A stretch of DNA of 64,000 bases from Bacillota bacterium (GCA_009711705.1 VENG01000012.1:1-64000), one strand, 5' to 3'; positions 1 to 10,101 are shown, counted from the stretch's first letter. Program-made: numbers and translations. The notes: generated from the letters alone by a model not told the origin.

Positions 1-127
1 TCAAGATAAGGTTTCCCATCCGGTTAACGGAGTAAGACCCCTGGTAGACCACCAGGTTGATAGGCCGGGAGTGTAAGCGCAGCAATGCGTTCAGCGGACC
101 GGTACTAATAGGTCGAGGGCTTGACCC
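1..127 (+). rRNA. 23S ribosomal RNA, 3' end (partial)
   Basis: The window opens inside a 23S rRNA gene. The stretch ending in GGTACTAATAGGTCGAGGGC TTGACC is the conserved 3' terminus of bacterial 23S rRNA (helix 99-101 area). The 5' part lies outside the window. A 5S gene follows after a spacer of about 170 nt, the usual rrn operon order. Confidence 0.95.
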
Positions 128-297
128 GAAAAGCAGAAGTTCGAAGTTAGAGGTTCGAAGAACCAAAAACCACCGAAACTTCTTAAGCCAATGCCATAAA
201 TTCTTGCTGTGTAGTTTTGAGAGAGCTTAAAGGTGTAAGTCATAGAGGTAAGGGGCACCTAACGCCTAACTCCTATCGTCTAACGCCTAAACAAATT

Positions 298-413
298 TCT
301 GGTGACCATAACGGTAAGGATACACCCGTTCCCATGCCGAACACGGCAGTTAAGCTTACCAGTGCCGATGGTACTTGGGGCTTCGCCCCCGGGAGAGTAG
401 GTCGTCGCCAGAG
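298..413 (+). rRNA. rrf: 5S ribosomal RNA
   Basis: The ends TCTGGTGAC (298-306) and GTCGCCAGA (404-412) pair to form helix I. The internal CCCATGCCGAACACGG is the conserved 5S loop B/C signature, and GGGAGAGTAGGTCG is the typical 3' half. Length is about 116 nt, normal for 5S. It lies downstream of the 23S end and is followed by a hairpin terminator. Confidence 0.96.
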
Positions 414-423
414 CTAATTTTAG

Positions 424-453
424 AGCCCTTCGGATCTTATCCGAAGGGCTTTG
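424..453 (+). terminator. Rho-independent terminator of the rrn operon
   Basis: AGCCCTTCGGA / TCCGAAGGGCT forms an 11-bp stem with a TCTTA loop, ending in TTT, directly after 5S. Confidence 0.85.
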
Positions 454-1077
454 ATTACTTATCCTATAATAACTCAACGATTGTGCCTGGCACCCACCGT
501 TGAGTTATTTGTATCTGCGGAACGATCTAGTAAATCAATACGCCTATATTAATAAGCTACCATTGCCGTGCCGCACCTCTAACCTCCAACTTCCCACCCC
601 CAACCGTCCAGCTAGGAGTAGGTCGTCGCCAGAGCTTTTTTAAAAGCCCTTCGGATCACATCCGGAGGGCTTGTTCATTTACTTATTGACATAGAAAAAA
701 GGGGTCAGGTATCTTTTTTACAAATAAATTAACGAAAGGTGCCAGGCACTAATCGTTAACTTATTTGTATATGCGAAAAGGTTTAGTAAGTAACAGGTAT
801 TGGTTATAATATCGGTCACTCCCGCACTTCCAAATTTCCCTGTCCCTACTTGCCTTAGATGTACCAGTTTTCTTTGTATTGCATAACTATAGAATCAGTA
901 TCCGAGATCCCTGTTTTGTTTTTTTTTGGGGGTAACGGCCGCCCGCGTGGATTTAATGAATTTATCGTCAATTGCGTAAGGGGTAAAAGACTCAACTCGC
1001 TTTTGCATATGCAATTCTCCTCTTGGTTTAGATATAATGTAAGCTTTTCTTTAAAAAGCTCAGAAATTTATGTGGTC
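454..1077. other. Gene-free rrn tail with repeats
   Basis: No convincing gene is seen. The stretch holds a second degenerate copy of the rrn tail (see 615-673). It also has two related imperfect inverted repeats: about 470-515, containing GTGCCTGGCAC, and about 727-770, containing GTGCCAGGCAC, both followed by TTATTTGTAT. This suggests a roughly 250-bp tandem duplication of the downstream rrn flank. Confidence 0.6.
615..673 (+). repeat. Duplicated 5S 3' tail plus terminator
   Basis: GGAGTAGGTCGTCGCCAGAG repeats the last ~20 nt of 5S (compare 393-413). It is followed by a second copy of the terminator hairpin (AGCCCTTCGGA..TCCGGAGGGCT). The body of 5S is missing, so this is a remnant left by recombination or deletion of a duplicated rrn tail rather than a functional 5S. 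Confidence 0.8.
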
Positions 1078-1236
1078 TCAGGGTGTTTTTCGGGATTGGT
1101 AGCACCAGTCCCACCACTCGTTCACTGTCCCGGGGCCCTTTTCATGTTTGTAAAGTGGGGGATAGCCAGGTATGAGAAGAAACTCGTTGTGTTTAGGAGT
1201 AAGGCCCGGATGGCGTTTTTCTCTTGGGTCTTTCAC
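1078..1236 (-). CDS. Small hypothetical protein (52 aa)
   Basis: The frame is read from a GTG start at 1236, preceded by a strong GGAGGTGC ribosome binding site (1243-1250) at good spacing. An earlier in-frame ATG at 1287 has no such site. The product is short, basic and proline/aromatic rich, with NEWWDWCY near its C-terminus and PGYPPLYK in the middle. It has no signal peptide or membrane segment. I do not recognise the family. The opposite-strand frame over the same bases has no ribosome binding site and is judged spurious. Confidence 0.5.
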   Translation of the reverse strand: MKDPREKRHPGLTPKHNEFLLIPGYPPLYKHEKGPGTVNEWWDWCYQSRKTP

Positions 1237-1456
1237 TGGTTTGCACCTCCCTCGTAATTTATTTTTTGCACGTACGCATCTTTTCATACAAAGATATTAA
1301 ACCTCATTGATACATTGTAAATACCGTTGTAGAAACCATTGTAATATAATGATTTTACAGACTATTTAGACGTTTAATCAATAATTACCATTATTTGCCT
1401 TGCTTTTTTCAGCGGAAGTATTATATAGTTAAATACACTACATTTTTGAGGGGTAG

Positions 1457-2116
1457 ATGTTTAATATGGAAAAAGCTGCAAACCTATTGAATTTTGACTC
1501 AAGTATGAAAGATGATTTGAATATCAAAGAAGAGGTGTTTGAGGTCTTAAATGGCACCGTAGATGTTTTAAACACTATTAGTTCTCTAATCGACCCGTAT
1601 ACCGCCAATCACCAGCAGCGAGTGTCACAGCTGGCCTGTGCCATTGCAGAAAAGCTCGACTTGCCCAAACATCAAATTGAGGGAATCAAGGTTGGTTCTC
1701 TTTTGCATGACATTGGCAAAGTGGCAATTCCAAACCATATTTTATCTAAATACGGATCTATTAGTGAACACGAATTCGGCATAATTAAAAGTCACCCGCA
1801 AAACGGCTATAAAATCTTGAGTAAACTAAAACTTCCCTGGCCGGTACATAAAATGGTACTACATCACCACGAAAGATTAGACGGCACCGGTTACCCGGTG
1901 GGATTATTAGGGGAAGATATATTATTCGAAGCGAAAATTATAGCGGTGGCGGATGTGGTGGAAGCCATGAGCTCACACCGGCCTTACCGGAGTTCTCTGG
2001 GCATGGACACCGCTATTAATGAAATAAGTGACAACAGTGACATACTATACGACAAAAATATAGTGACAGCCTGCACGAGGCTTTTGCTGGAGGATAAGTT
2101 CGAGTTTAAATCATAA
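1457..2116 (+). CDS. HD-GYP domain protein, probable cyclic-di-GMP phosphodiesterase
   Basis: The 219-aa cytosolic protein is almost entirely an HD-GYP domain (about residues 50-200). Visible signatures are LLHDIGKVAIP (the metal-binding HD and following helix), HHERLDGTGYP (the HH and GYP motifs) and VADVVEAMSSHRPYR. Members of this family hydrolyse c-di-GMP to pGpG or GMP. No REC or PAS sensor domain is attached; only about 45 helical residues precede the catalytic domain. The ATG follows GAGGGG; a second in-frame ATG three codons later is possible. It is monocistronic, with its own terminator. Confidence 0.9.
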   Translation: MFNMEKAANLLNFDSSMKDDLNIKEEVFEVLNGTVDVLNTISSLIDPYTANHQQRVSQLACAIAEKLDLPKHQIEGIKVGSLLHDIGKVAIPNHILSKYGSISEHEFGIIKSHPQNGYKILSKLKLPWPVHKMVLHHHERLDGTGYPVGLLGEDILFEAKIIAVADVVEAMSSHRPYRSSLGMDTAINEISDNSDILYDKNIVTACTRLLLEDKFEFKS

Positions 2117-2122
2117 CCTTAC

Positions 2123-2161
2123 AAATAAACCGTCACGCCTTGGGCGGGCGGTTTATTTTAT
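2123..2161 (+). terminator. Rho-independent terminator after the HD-GYP gene
   Basis: AAATAAACCG and CGGTTTATTT form a 10-bp stem, with a T-rich tail, 7 nt after the stop codon. Confidence 0.85.
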
Positions 2162-2284
2162 AAATGTTTAGTGTCCTTTGTTATTTTTGCAGGAATTTAC
2201 CAACAAATTTGCGAATCTTTAGTAAAATGGTAAAGATTAAGTAGCAAAATCAGAAAAGTGGCAATATTGAAAAAATATTAGATA

Positions 2285-2775
2285 TTAAAGAAACTAATTC
2301 AATCCGTCAAAACTCACATGAACCTTATACACAAACTAGTATGAAAAAACTACATTTTCGTCAAAGAAAGGCTCCATAGTGCCAACACTAAAAAAGAAAG
2401 GGCAATTTTTGACGGGATTGACGGGATTCTCGGGTTAGAGATTAAAAACAAAGAAAGGAAAAGGCAAACATATTAGACAGGATTATAGGATTCGCAGGAT
2501 AAGGGATTAAAAGATAGTGATTAAAATAGCCATTGGTTATAAGTTTGTGAATTTTTAAAAATATAGCAAAACCGCCAAGACAAATTAATGCTAATAAATA
2601 TTGTATGCAAAGAAATAATGAAGGAAAACAAGCAAAGCTAAAAATCCTGTTTATCCTGTTAATCCTGTCTAAGAAAATACCTCAAAGAAATACCCTAAAA
2701 TGTTTTCCTATTAAAACCTACATAAACTTTATACTAAAACTAGAATGAAAAATCGTAAAAAAATAATGAAGGGAG
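2285..2775. repeat. Intergenic repeat cluster upstream of a chemoreceptor
   Basis: There is no gene in this 600-bp gap. A ~48-bp segment at about 2306-2355 (containing ACAAACTAGTATGAAAAA) recurs, diverged, at about 2714-2760 (TAAAACTAGAATGAAAAA). Between the copies lie arrays of GGATT/AGGAT words: GACAGGATTATAGGATTCG (from 2475) and its inverted counterpart TATCCTGTTAATCCTGTCTA (about 2651-2671). The arrangement resembles a small palindromic intergenic element that inserted and duplicated flanking sequence. Confidence 0.5.
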
Positions 2776-2786
2776 TTGTATAATCC

Positions 2787-4532
2787 TTGACAGGTAAACT
2801 CAAAAGTATCAAGGGGAAATTACTGATTCTGACCGGTGTTTTGCTATTAACATCAATGGCATTTATCGCGTTTTTGTCTATTAGCCAGTTGACGCAGTAC
2901 GGTAAGGAGAGTATTGCAAACCTAGAAAATGAAATGCAAAATGCGCATGAGCAGCGCCTAAAAGACCTTAATGATACGGTATTTCATTTAGTGGAGGGCT
3001 ATTACCAGAGGGTAGAGAGTGGAGAGCTTACCGAGAAAGAAGCGCAACAAAGGGCACTGGACAGGGTAAAACAAGCAAGTTACGATGACGGCGCGGGGTA
3101 TTTTTGGATTCACAGTGCAGAAGATCCTCAAAAGCCGGTAATGATAATGCACCCCATTAAGCCAGAAATGAATGGACAAGACCTTTCAGCAATCAATGAT
3201 TTTGATACGGTAGAGAAAATTTTTTATGGGGGAGATGCTTATCCCAAAAACGCAGAAGTAGTCCAGTCGAACATTAAAGCAAAAAACCTTTTTGTGGAAA
3301 TGAACGAAATCTGCCTGGAGGGTAGTGCGGGATATGTAAAATACTATTGGTCCAAGGCCAAAGGGGAGCAGAATGTTGGATATCCCAAACTTTCCTATGT
3401 AGAGATATTTAAGCCCTGGGGGTGGGTTATAGGAACCGGGGCGTACATTGATAATATTGACCAAGAAGTGGCAGACGCTGCTAGTTTAATGCAATCAAAT
3501 ATTACTAGTATAAGCACTAAAATTGTTATGGGTGTAACTGTCTGCCTTGTTATCGGTTTTTTAATCTGCCTTTGGTTCGCCTCACGCCTTGTAAAACCGA
3601 TTAAAGGGATGGTTTCAAATGCAGAGCGTGTTGCCCAGGGCGATCTTTCCCAGGATATTTCAATAAACTCCCAGGATGAAATTGGTGCATTGGGTTATGC
3701 ATTTAATAAAATGCTGGCTGATTTAAAAAATATGATAACCGGTATTAGGGAAACTTCGGATAAACTGGCGTCACACAGCCAGGAACTGGCTTCATCCAGT
3801 GAAGAGGTGAGTGCTGCCGTAGAGGAAGTGGCCAGTACCACTAATGAGGTGGCGGCAACTTCAAGCCAGGGTGCGGAAAACGCCGAAGAAGCGGCCAGGG
3901 AATCAGAGCAGGCACAGCACGTGGCTGAAGAGGGCAACCAGGCAGTACAGGAAACTGTCGATAAAATGCACTCTATTGCGAAGTCGTCACAAAATGTAGC
4001 CACTTCTGTTAAAAGTCTTGGGGAACAATCAAATCAAATTGGACAAATTATTAATACTATTACTAATATAGCAGATCAAACGAATCTATTGGCTTTAAAT
4101 GCGGCCATTGAAGCCGCCCGCGCCGGTGAACACGGCCGTGGCTTTGCCGTGGTGGCAGATGAAGTCAGAAAACTAGCCGAGCAATCTGCCGGTGCGGCCG
4201 GTGAAATTACCGGTTTGATTGAAAGGATGCAGGTAGGAGTTGGTGAGGCCGTTACGGCCATCGATAATAGTGTAGCCGAGGTTGATGATGGGGTTCAGGT
4301 AGCGAATAACGCCGGGGCTTCACTGGAACAGATCAGAAAGGCTATCCAGAGTAATATCACAGTAATTCAGGACTTGTCCCAAGGAACCCGGCAGGCAAAC
4401 GAAGGTATGCAGCAGCTTTCCGCATCCGGCGAACAGATTACGTCTACCGTGCAGCAGGTATCCAGCGCGGCACAGGAGTTAGCTAATATAGCCGTGGAAT
4501 TGCAAAACACGGTAATCAAATTTAAAGTATAA
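2787..4532 (+). CDS. Methyl-accepting chemotaxis protein with single-Cache sensor
   Basis: This 581-aa membrane receptor reports ligand binding to CheA/CheW. It has TM1 at about residues 10-32, an extracytoplasmic Cache_2-type sensor at about 33-245 (GAGYFWIHS and [13 protein letters not shown] are typical), TM2 at about 246-268, HAMP to about 320, then a long coiled-coil signalling domain. The conserved hairpin tip carries [20 protein letters not shown]. The start is TTG with GAAGGGAG upstream. The signalling domain is very similar to that of the receptor encoded at 5373-7319, but the sensors are unrelated. No cognate che genes are in the window. The next gene is convergent, with stop codons only 2 nt apart. 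Confidence 0.93.
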   Translation: MTGKLKSIKGKLLILTGVLLLTSMAFIAFLSISQLTQYGKESIANLENEMQNAHEQRLKDLNDTVFHLVEGYYQRVESGELTEKEAQQRALDRVKQASYDDGAGYFWIHSAEDPQKPVMIMHPIKPEMNGQDLSAINDFDTVEKIFYGGDAYPKNAEVVQSNIKAKNLFVEMNEICLEGSAGYVKYYWSKAKGEQNVGYPKLSYVEIFKPWGWVIGTGAYIDNIDQEVADAASLMQSNITSISTKIVMGVTVCLVIGFLICLWFASRLVKPIKGMVSNAERVAQGDLSQDISINSQDEIGALGYAFNKMLADLKNMITGIRETSDKLASHSQELASSSEEVSAAVEEVASTTNEVAATSSQGAENAEEAARESEQAQHVAEEGNQAVQETVDKMHSIAKSSQNVATSVKSLGEQSNQIGQIINTITNIADQTNLLALNAAIEAARAGEHGRGFAVVADEVRKLAEQSAGAAGEITGLIERMQVGVGEAVTAIDNSVAEVDDGVQVANNAGASLEQIRKAIQSNITVIQDLSQGTRQANEGMQQLSASGEQITSTVQQVSSAAQELANIAVELQNTVIKFKV

Positions 4533-4534
4533 GA

Positions 4535-5284
4535 TCAACCTTCACTTTCTTTGATGATTTTACGAATCTCTTTAACCAAGATTTTATTGGTGGAATCTAC
4601 AGCTCTTAAGACTCGTTTGATGTAATTGGCATGATCTTCAAATAGTTTTGAGTAATCTATAAAAGCAAGTAATTGATTTTGGACATCTTCCATTACGTTG
4701 GCATCAAGTTTTTGTTTTATTTTTTCCCATTCGATAGAGTCAGGAAAGCTTCCCGGGCTAAAAAGATCATCGAATGCTCTTTGTAAAGGGTACCTGCGGT
4801 CGGTTATCGAAAGTAAAAAATGTGAGGCATCGAAATTCTTACTCACTTCACAATCGAAAGATTCCTCGATGTATTTTTTAATTGCAGGCCCCAAGTATTC
4901 CCTTAAGTTTTTTGCTGATAGATGGTAGTTGGTTATTTGTTCTTCAACCCTGTTACAGTTATCTTCAATATGCTTATTATTTACCAGCCAAATACGTTTG
5001 TCGGATTTAATTTGGTTCCATGTGTAAAAGGAAAGGGGTGGGTCTTCAGAGTGTGTGTACTGCCTGTGGGGATCTAAACTTCTTGTTAAATATTCCTGAA
5101 TATATTTAAGATCTTCAAACAGAGGTTCATATACTCGTTCACGGCGGATTAAGTTGTTCGCAACTTTTTGTTGTTTTCGGTAAACTAAAAGTCCAAATCT
5201 GTAAGTAAAAAATGCCCCCAGCAGTACACCCAAAAATGTTCCGGTCAGGGAACTGATAAAATTAATATTCACTCCCGTTTTCAC
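4535..5284 (-). CDS. Hypothetical protein with N-terminal membrane anchor
   Basis: The 249-aa protein has one predicted membrane segment near its N-terminus (about residues 8-30, SSLTGTFLGVLLGAFFTYRF). A positively charged stretch follows, then a largely helical, charged cytosolic region containing YEPLFEDLKYIQEYL. This layout occurs in many uncharacterised phage- or island-associated membrane proteins, but I cannot assign a family. It is convergent with the receptor on its left and lies downstream of the second receptor on the same strand (88-nt gap). Confidence 0.7.
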   Translation of the reverse strand: MKTGVNINFISSLTGTFLGVLLGAFFTYRFGLLVYRKQQKVANNLIRRERVYEPLFEDLKYIQEYLTRSLDPHRQYTHSEDPPLSFYTWNQIKSDKRIWLVNNKHIEDNCNRVEEQITNYHLSAKNLREYLGPAIKKYIEESFDCEVSKNFDASHFLLSITDRRYPLQRAFDDLFSPGSFPDSIEWEKIKQKLDANVMEDVQNQLLAFIDYSKLFEDHANYIKRVLRAVDSTNKILVKEIRKIIKESEG

Positions 5285-5372
5285 TCCCTTACATCCAAAT
5301 AACTGCTAGTCTGGCCGGTTTACAGTGCTAAAGGGTTAACAAAATACCTTTAGCACTGTATCGCTCTTTTAT

Positions 5373-7319
5373 CTACTTTCCGTAGAGTTCTTGTTCATTG
5401 ACTGAACTTTGTGTGTCCGTTTTTGTTTCTGCTTGATCCAACTTAAATTTAACAACCTCATTCTGCAGTTCGCCGGCGATGTTGGCCAGTTCCTGCGCAG
5501 CACCTGAGATCTGTTGAACCGTAGATGTTATTTGTTCGTTTGATGCGGATAATTGCTGCATGCCTTCATTTGCCTGGTTAGTGCCGGCTGCAACATCTCG
5601 GATTACAGCAGTATTTTTTTCCACGGCTTTAATAATCTGTTCTAATGAGGCTCCGGCGTTGTTGGCTACTTGTACCCCGTCGTCCACTTCAGTTACACTG
5701 TGATCAATGGCTGTAACTGCTTCACCGACACCTACTTGTATTTTTTCGATCAAGCCGGTAATCTCATTAGCCGCCCCGGCGGACTGTTCAGCTAATTTAC
5801 GTACTTCCTCGGCTACAACGGCAAATCCTCTCCCGTGTTCACCTGCCCGGGCGGCCTCAATAGCGGCATTTAGGGCTAAAAGGTTGGTTTGGTCTGCTAT
5901 ATTTGTAATGGTACTGATTATTTCACCGATCTGGTTAGACTGCACACCTAAATTCCTAACAGCTGTGGCAACGTTTTGTGAGGCTTCAGATATAGACTGC
6001 ATTTTTACAACAGTATCAGAAACAGCCTTATTACCTTCTTCTGCCACCTGCTGCACTTGTTCAGATTCTTCAGCCGCTCCTTCGGCGTTTTCAGCACCCT
6101 GTTCTGATGTTGCTGCCACTTCGTTCGTGGTGCTGGCAACTTCTTCTACGGTGGCGCTCACTTCTTCACTGGAAGAAGCAAGTTCCTGGCTATGGGAAGC
6201 CAGCTTATCGGAGGTTCCTTGGACATTGGCAATCATAGACTTTAAATTCCCAACCATTTTTTCAAAGGAATTGGCAAGCCCTCCAATTTCATCTTTACTG
6301 TTTCTACCGGTATCAACCTTTGTCGTTAAATTACCGTTTGCCACTGCTTCTGCTGCTTTACCTAAACTAATAATGGGCTTGGCTATATACCCGGCAATCA
6401 AAATTGACACAAGCAGCATGATCAAAATTGATCCTGTTGTAAATGATATAGCAAGGCTCCTAATTTGCCCCAGTGGTGCCATAACCTCATTTGTATCGGC
6501 TGTCATAAATACCGACCAACCGGCTAACTCTATGGGAGCAAAGGCTAATTGCTTGCTTACCCCATCCAGTTTATAATTGCCAAAGCCTTCTTCGCCGGCA
6601 GCCGCTTTCTCCCCGATGGCCCTCAGGTCTTTATCCAGATCCCATATCTTCTTGTTATTAATCCACTGTTTGTCTGGATGTGCAACCATCGTCAAGTCGC
6701 TGTTCACAATACCTCCGTACCCATTTCCCCCAATGTTCATTTCCTTGACCAATTCCTGTAAGTATTCCAGTGTAACCGTGGCTAAAACCACACCCATAGG
6801 GGCAGAAATCTCATTGTTATAGATGGGAGCGGCGATAGCAACCACTAGCTGGTTGGATGATTTACTCATAATTGGGTCTGATATTACTACGTCGCGGTTG
6901 ACCATAACATCTTGAAAGTACTGCCTGTCGGATATGTCAAATTCCTCATTACCGCTGGTGGTAGTATGGGCAACACCACGAACGTTTCCCACCACAAACA
7001 TTTCGTAGTCATCGTGTTGATTTTCTACTGCCTGTAGTACTGGAAGCTGTTCCCCCCAATTCATACTCTGAATAGAAGGTGTATTGGCCAGCGTAACAAC
7101 TTCATTCTCTATCCCTTTTAACCAGTTGGTGACGATATCTGCATTGTGGCGCGCCCCATTCAAAGCTGCCTGTTCAATTTCACTGGCAAGAATGGAAGAT
7201 GCCCGGTTGTAATTTAAAAATGATAATCCAGTCAAAATTATAGCAGTGACAATAATTAAAATAAGTGCTAATTTTGTCTTTATGCTGTTTAAATTGATCC
7301 TAAACTTTACACCTTTCAT
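5373..7319 (-). CDS. Methyl-accepting chemotaxis protein with double-Cache sensor
   Basis: The 648-aa chemoreceptor has TM1 at about residues 16-36 and a large extracytoplasmic dCache_1-type sensor (about 40-280; features include [19 protein letters not shown] and [10 protein letters not shown]). TM2 lies at about 285-308, followed by HAMP ([19 protein letters not shown]) and a methyl-accepting signalling domain with the invariant hairpin tip. dCache sensors commonly bind amino acids or small carboxylates; the ligand here is unknown. The C-terminus lacks a CheR-tethering pentapeptide. It is transcribed away from psd. Confidence 0.93.
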   Translation of the reverse strand: MKGVKFRINLNSIKTKLALILIIVTAIILTGLSFLNYNRASSILASEIEQAALNGARHNADIVTNWLKGIENEVVTLANTPSIQSMNWGEQLPVLQAVENQHDDYEMFVVGNVRGVAHTTTSGNEEFDISDRQYFQDVMVNRDVVISDPIMSKSSNQLVVAIAAPIYNNEISAPMGVVLATVTLEYLQELVKEMNIGGNGYGGIVNSDLTMVAHPDKQWINNKKIWDLDKDLRAIGEKAAAGEEGFGNYKLDGVSKQLAFAPIELAGWSVFMTADTNEVMAPLGQIRSLAISFTTGSILIMLLVSILIAGYIAKPIISLGKAAEAVANGNLTTKVDTGRNSKDEIGGLANSFEKMVGNLKSMIANVQGTSDKLASHSQELASSSEEVSATVEEVASTTNEVAATSEQGAENAEGAAEESEQVQQVAEEGNKAVSDTVVKMQSISEASQNVATAVRNLGVQSNQIGEIISTITNIADQTNLLALNAAIEAARAGEHGRGFAVVAEEVRKLAEQSAGAANEITGLIEKIQVGVGEAVTAIDHSVTEVDDGVQVANNAGASLEQIIKAVEKNTAVIRDVAAGTNQANEGMQQLSASNEQITSTVQQISGAAQELANIAGELQNEVVKFKLDQAETKTDTQSSVNEQELYGK

Positions 7320-7545
7320 AAACTTTACCTTCCTTTCAAATCGTATTGAACTTAATTACCAATTAAGGTAGAATCAGTAAAATGGTTTCCTTATGATCAA
7401 TTACTCCATTCTACAAAGTATTTCCTTCTTCTGAAGATCAAGTCAAAATTTTCAAATAACGGTCAAATACCAAGGCATAGGCTTATACAGTCGAAATTTT
7501 GCTTACTATCATAGAAACCTGTTTATTTTGTAGTAGTTCTTAAGA

Positions 7546-7551
7546 TATAAT
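7546..7551 (+). promoter_or_regulatory. Probable -10 element upstream of psd-pssA
   Basis: TATAAT lies about 30 nt before the psd start, with no strong -35 box at 17 nt. It is followed by GCGGAGG as the ribosome binding site. This is a weak single-element prediction. Confidence 0.4.
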
Positions 7552-7584
7552 GTGATAGAAGTAATAAATAGCGGAGGCTGGTAA

Positions 7585-8214
7585 ATGATCATTAAAGACG
7601 GCATACCGTACATTGCAGTACTAATAATTCTTTGCCTTTTTTTTTATTTTCTTCACCCTGTTCTGGCTTTAATCCCCGCCGGATTACTGTTATTCGTAGT
7701 TTTTTTCTTCCGCAATCCCCCTAGACAAATTCCTGAGAACGATCAACATATTTTATCCCCTGCTGACGGTAAGATCATGGAGATCAAGGAGATAAAGGAC
7801 ACTGTATTCTTTGGCGGTAAAGTGACTAAGATAACAATTTTTCTATCCGTATTTAATGTTCACGTTAATCGCGCGCCCATTAAAGGAAAGATAACCCACA
7901 CCGAATACAGGCCGGGAAAGTTTTTACCGGCATTTAAGGGGCATGCTTCGGATGTTAATGAAAGAAACACTATAGGAATAGAGAATGAACATTTGAAGGT
8001 AATGGTACACCAAATAACCGGTTTTATCGCGCGGCGCATAGTTTTTTACCATAAGAAGGGTGATTTCCTAAGTCAGGGCTCGATTTTCGGCATGATTAAG
8101 TTTGGCTCTTGTACGGAAATAGTGATACCGGCCCATGTGAAAACGGTGGCTCAAAAGGGACAAAAGGTTAAGGCAGGAATATCCGTATTGGGAGTGTTAA
8201 GGAATGAACAGTAA
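7585..8214 (+). CDS. psd: Phosphatidylserine decarboxylase proenzyme (short type)
   Basis: The 209-aa protein converts phosphatidylserine to phosphatidylethanolamine at the membrane. Two N-terminal hydrophobic segments (residues 8-42) precede the catalytic core: FRNPPRQIP, LSPADGKI, FLSVFNVHVNRAP and VHQITGFIARRIV. The self-cleavage site that generates the pyruvoyl group is Gly174-Ser175 in IKFGSCTEIVIP. The length fits the short, archaeal/clostridial Psd family (~200 aa). It overlaps pssA by 11 nt, so the pair is translationally coupled and performs consecutive steps. Confidence 0.93.
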   Translation: MIIKDGIPYIAVLIILCLFFYFLHPVLALIPAGLLLFVVFFFRNPPRQIPENDQHILSPADGKIMEIKEIKDTVFFGGKVTKITIFLSVFNVHVNRAPIKGKITHTEYRPGKFLPAFKGHASDVNERNTIGIENEHLKVMVHQITGFIARRIVFYHKKGDFLSQGSIFGMIKFGSCTEIVIPAHVKTVAQKGQKVKAGISVLGVLRNEQ

Positions 8215-8737
8215 TAAAGAATTTCGTTTCCCGGTTACCGTACTGCCCAACATTTTAACTTACTGTAATGTAGCGGTAGGAACAGTTGCTATTATTCTGG
8301 CGGCCGGTAACTTGTATTACATGGCAGGTATGCTGATTATTATAGGGGCTGTTCTTGACCGCTTTGACGGTAAACTTGCCCGCAAGTATGAAGTAGCTAA
8401 TGAACTGGGTAAACAGTTGGATTCCTTTGCCGATATTGTTACCTTTGGTATTGCTCCTGCTCTTACTGCATATATGCTCAGTTTCGCTGACCTCCAAGTA
8501 CTTGGAATGGTTTTGGCGGTTACTTTTGTTATCTCCGGAGTATACCGTTTGGCCAGATTTAACATCCTTAATAACGACAAGGCTTTTATAGGGCTGCCTA
8601 TTACCGCAGCCGGTTTTCTGCTGGCTGTTCTCGTACTTTATCAGAACAAGTTCGATGTGCACCCGTATATTACGGCCGCTGCAATGATTATTTTAAGTTA
8701 TTCTATGGTGTGTAAACGTCAAATTAAAAAAATTTGA
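8204..8737 (+). CDS. pssA: CDP-diacylglycerol--serine O-phosphatidyltransferase
   Basis: The 177-aa integral membrane enzyme makes phosphatidylserine from CDP-diacylglycerol and serine, supplying the substrate of the upstream psd. The CDP-alcohol phosphotransferase signature is complete: D52xxD55G56xxA59R60, then G69xxxD73xxxD77 (DRFDGKLAR..GKQLDSFAD). About five to six membrane segments are visible. The ATG lies inside the psd coding region, with GGAG just upstream. Confidence 0.94.
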   Translation: MNSNKEFRFPVTVLPNILTYCNVAVGTVAIILAAGNLYYMAGMLIIIGAVLDRFDGKLARKYEVANELGKQLDSFADIVTFGIAPALTAYMLSFADLQVLGMVLAVTFVISGVYRLARFNILNNDKAFIGLPITAAGFLLAVLVLYQNKFDVHPYITAAAMIILSYSMVCKRQIKKI

Positions 8738-8768
8738 ACATTACCTTTACTGAAAGTGAGGCGAGGGC

Positions 8769-9143
8769 ATGGATCAACAGTATAATGAGATAATGAGACT
8801 TTCTGCGGACCTGGCGGAAAGGTGCCGGGAGGGTCTGGAACAGATTAAAGCCAAATTAAACGAAGGCGGGCTGGAGGACACCATGGCGTATTTCAATCAT
8901 ATAGCCAATTCTTTCTATAATATCCTGGAATCCATACAGCCGCTATTGGGGGAGCTGTCTCCCAACGAGCTTGAATTTCGCTCCAAGTCACTTCACGAGG
9001 CCTTCGGAGCAGCTGTAAAGGCTTACGAAGCAAAAGATCGGGACCATGTGCTGGAAGTAATGCAGTTTACCTTGATTCCGGCCTACAACAAGTGGCAAGG
9101 GGAATTAGAGCGCTGTTTTCGGCCATACATAGAAGTCAATTAG
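8769..9143 (+). CDS. Hypothetical helical protein (124 aa)
   Basis: A good ribosome binding site (GTGAGGCGAG) precedes the ATG, 31 nt after pssA, so it may be the last gene of that operon. The product is acidic and almost wholly alpha-helical, without membrane segments or cysteine clusters. The C-terminus is FRPYIEVN. It could be a small cytosolic helical-bundle protein; no family is recognised. Confidence 0.7.
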   Translation: MDQQYNEIMRLSADLAERCREGLEQIKAKLNEGGLEDTMAYFNHIANSFYNILESIQPLLGELSPNELEFRSKSLHEAFGAAVKAYEAKDRDHVLEVMQFTLIPAYNKWQGELERCFRPYIEVN

Positions 9144-9206
9144 GGGATATAACAGCAGGAGGGTTTACGAGAAACCTTAGAGTTTTACCAAGGTTAATTA
9201 CGTACG

Positions 9207-9237
9207 AAAGCGGTGGCTTTATAGCCGCCGCTTTTCA
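9207..9237 (+). terminator. Rho-independent terminator
   Basis: AAAGCGGTGGC / GCCGCCGCTTT hairpin followed by TTC. It ends the psd-pssA unit. Confidence 0.7.
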
Positions 9238-9336
9238 ACGGTTAAAGTCGGTAAAAAAAGTGGTATGTGAACATCTGACGTGCCCGGTTAATATAATGCC
9301 GTAGATTTAATTTTAGATCATAGGAATGATGTAATT

Positions 9337-10101
9337 ATGCTGTACCTAATTAAATTTTTTTATCAGACCTTTTTGCTGCCCCCCGGTATTTTTATCTTTC
9401 TTCTTCTTTTTATAAGTATAGGGCTGTACCGCCGTGGCAAAAAAGGCGCCCGCCTACTTGTGCTAATCACACTTTGTATGTATGCCTTCTCGACCCCTTT
9501 TGTGGGTAACTTGCTAATTCGCTCTCTGGAGAGTCAGCACAGCCCCCCTCCTTCCCTGGCGGGTGATGTTATAGTTGTGCTGGGAGGAGGCGCCACTCTT
9601 GATACTCCTGATATTAACGGCCTGGGTCACCTGTCCGGTAGCGCGGCTAACCGATTGCTGACCACGGCGCGGCTGCAGAAGAAAACGGGGCTGCCTGTAA
9701 TCTTTTCCGGGGGGCAGGTGTACAGTAATTCCGGTAATGAAGCCCAGTTAGCAAAACGTATTTTGAATGACCTGGAAGTGCCTGATAGCAAAATTATTTT
9801 GGAGGATTCCAGCCGGAATACCATGGAGAATGCTGCAAATACTTCACGATTTATGAAATCACTGGGGTATGATAAGCCTATTCTAATTACCTCTGCCTTT
9901 CACATGGAGCGTTCCGTGTTAGACTTTGAGCGGTTTAATGTGGAAGTGATACCGTATCCCACGGACTATATGGCAAATGTGGAACCAGATATACATTATA
10001 ACCTATTTATTCCGTCATCTCTGGAAGAAACGAGAATAGCTTTAAAAGAGTATTTAGGCATCGCAGCTGTCCGTTGGTTACCTGATTCATTTGGGTTTTA
10101 G
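9337..10101 (+). CDS. YdcF/SanA-like DUF218 membrane protein
   Basis: The 254-aa protein has two N-terminal membrane segments (residues 5-28 and 36-55), then a Rossmann-like DUF218 domain. Typical motifs are VIVVLGGGA, FSGGQVYSNSGNEAQ, LEDSSRNTMENA and ILITSAFHMERS. DUF218 proteins include SanA and ElyC, linked to envelope integrity and peptidoglycan lipid-carrier metabolism, but the reaction is not established for this branch. It stands alone, preceded by the terminator at 9207. Confidence 0.85.
   Translation: MLYLIKFFYQTFLLPPGIFIFLLLFISIGLYRRGKKGARLLVLITLCMYAFSTPFVGNLLIRSLESQHSPPPSLAGDVIVVLGGGATLDTPDINGLGHLSGSAANRLLTTARLQKKTGLPVIFSGGQVYSNSGNEAQLAKRILNDLEVPDSKIILEDSSRNTMENAANTSRFMKSLGYDKPILITSAFHMERSVLDFERFNVEVIPYPTDYMANVEPDIHYNLFIPSSLEETRIALKEYLGIAAVRWLPDSFGF

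Noticed and set aside
859..1257. Plus-strand 132-codon frame
   Set aside because: No ribosome binding site and unnatural composition; the opposite-strand 52-aa frame has a strong GGAGGTG site.
9092..9304. 70-codon frame overlapping the end of the 124-aa gene
   Set aside because: Overlaps a well-supported gene, lacks a ribosome binding site and runs through the terminator at 9207.
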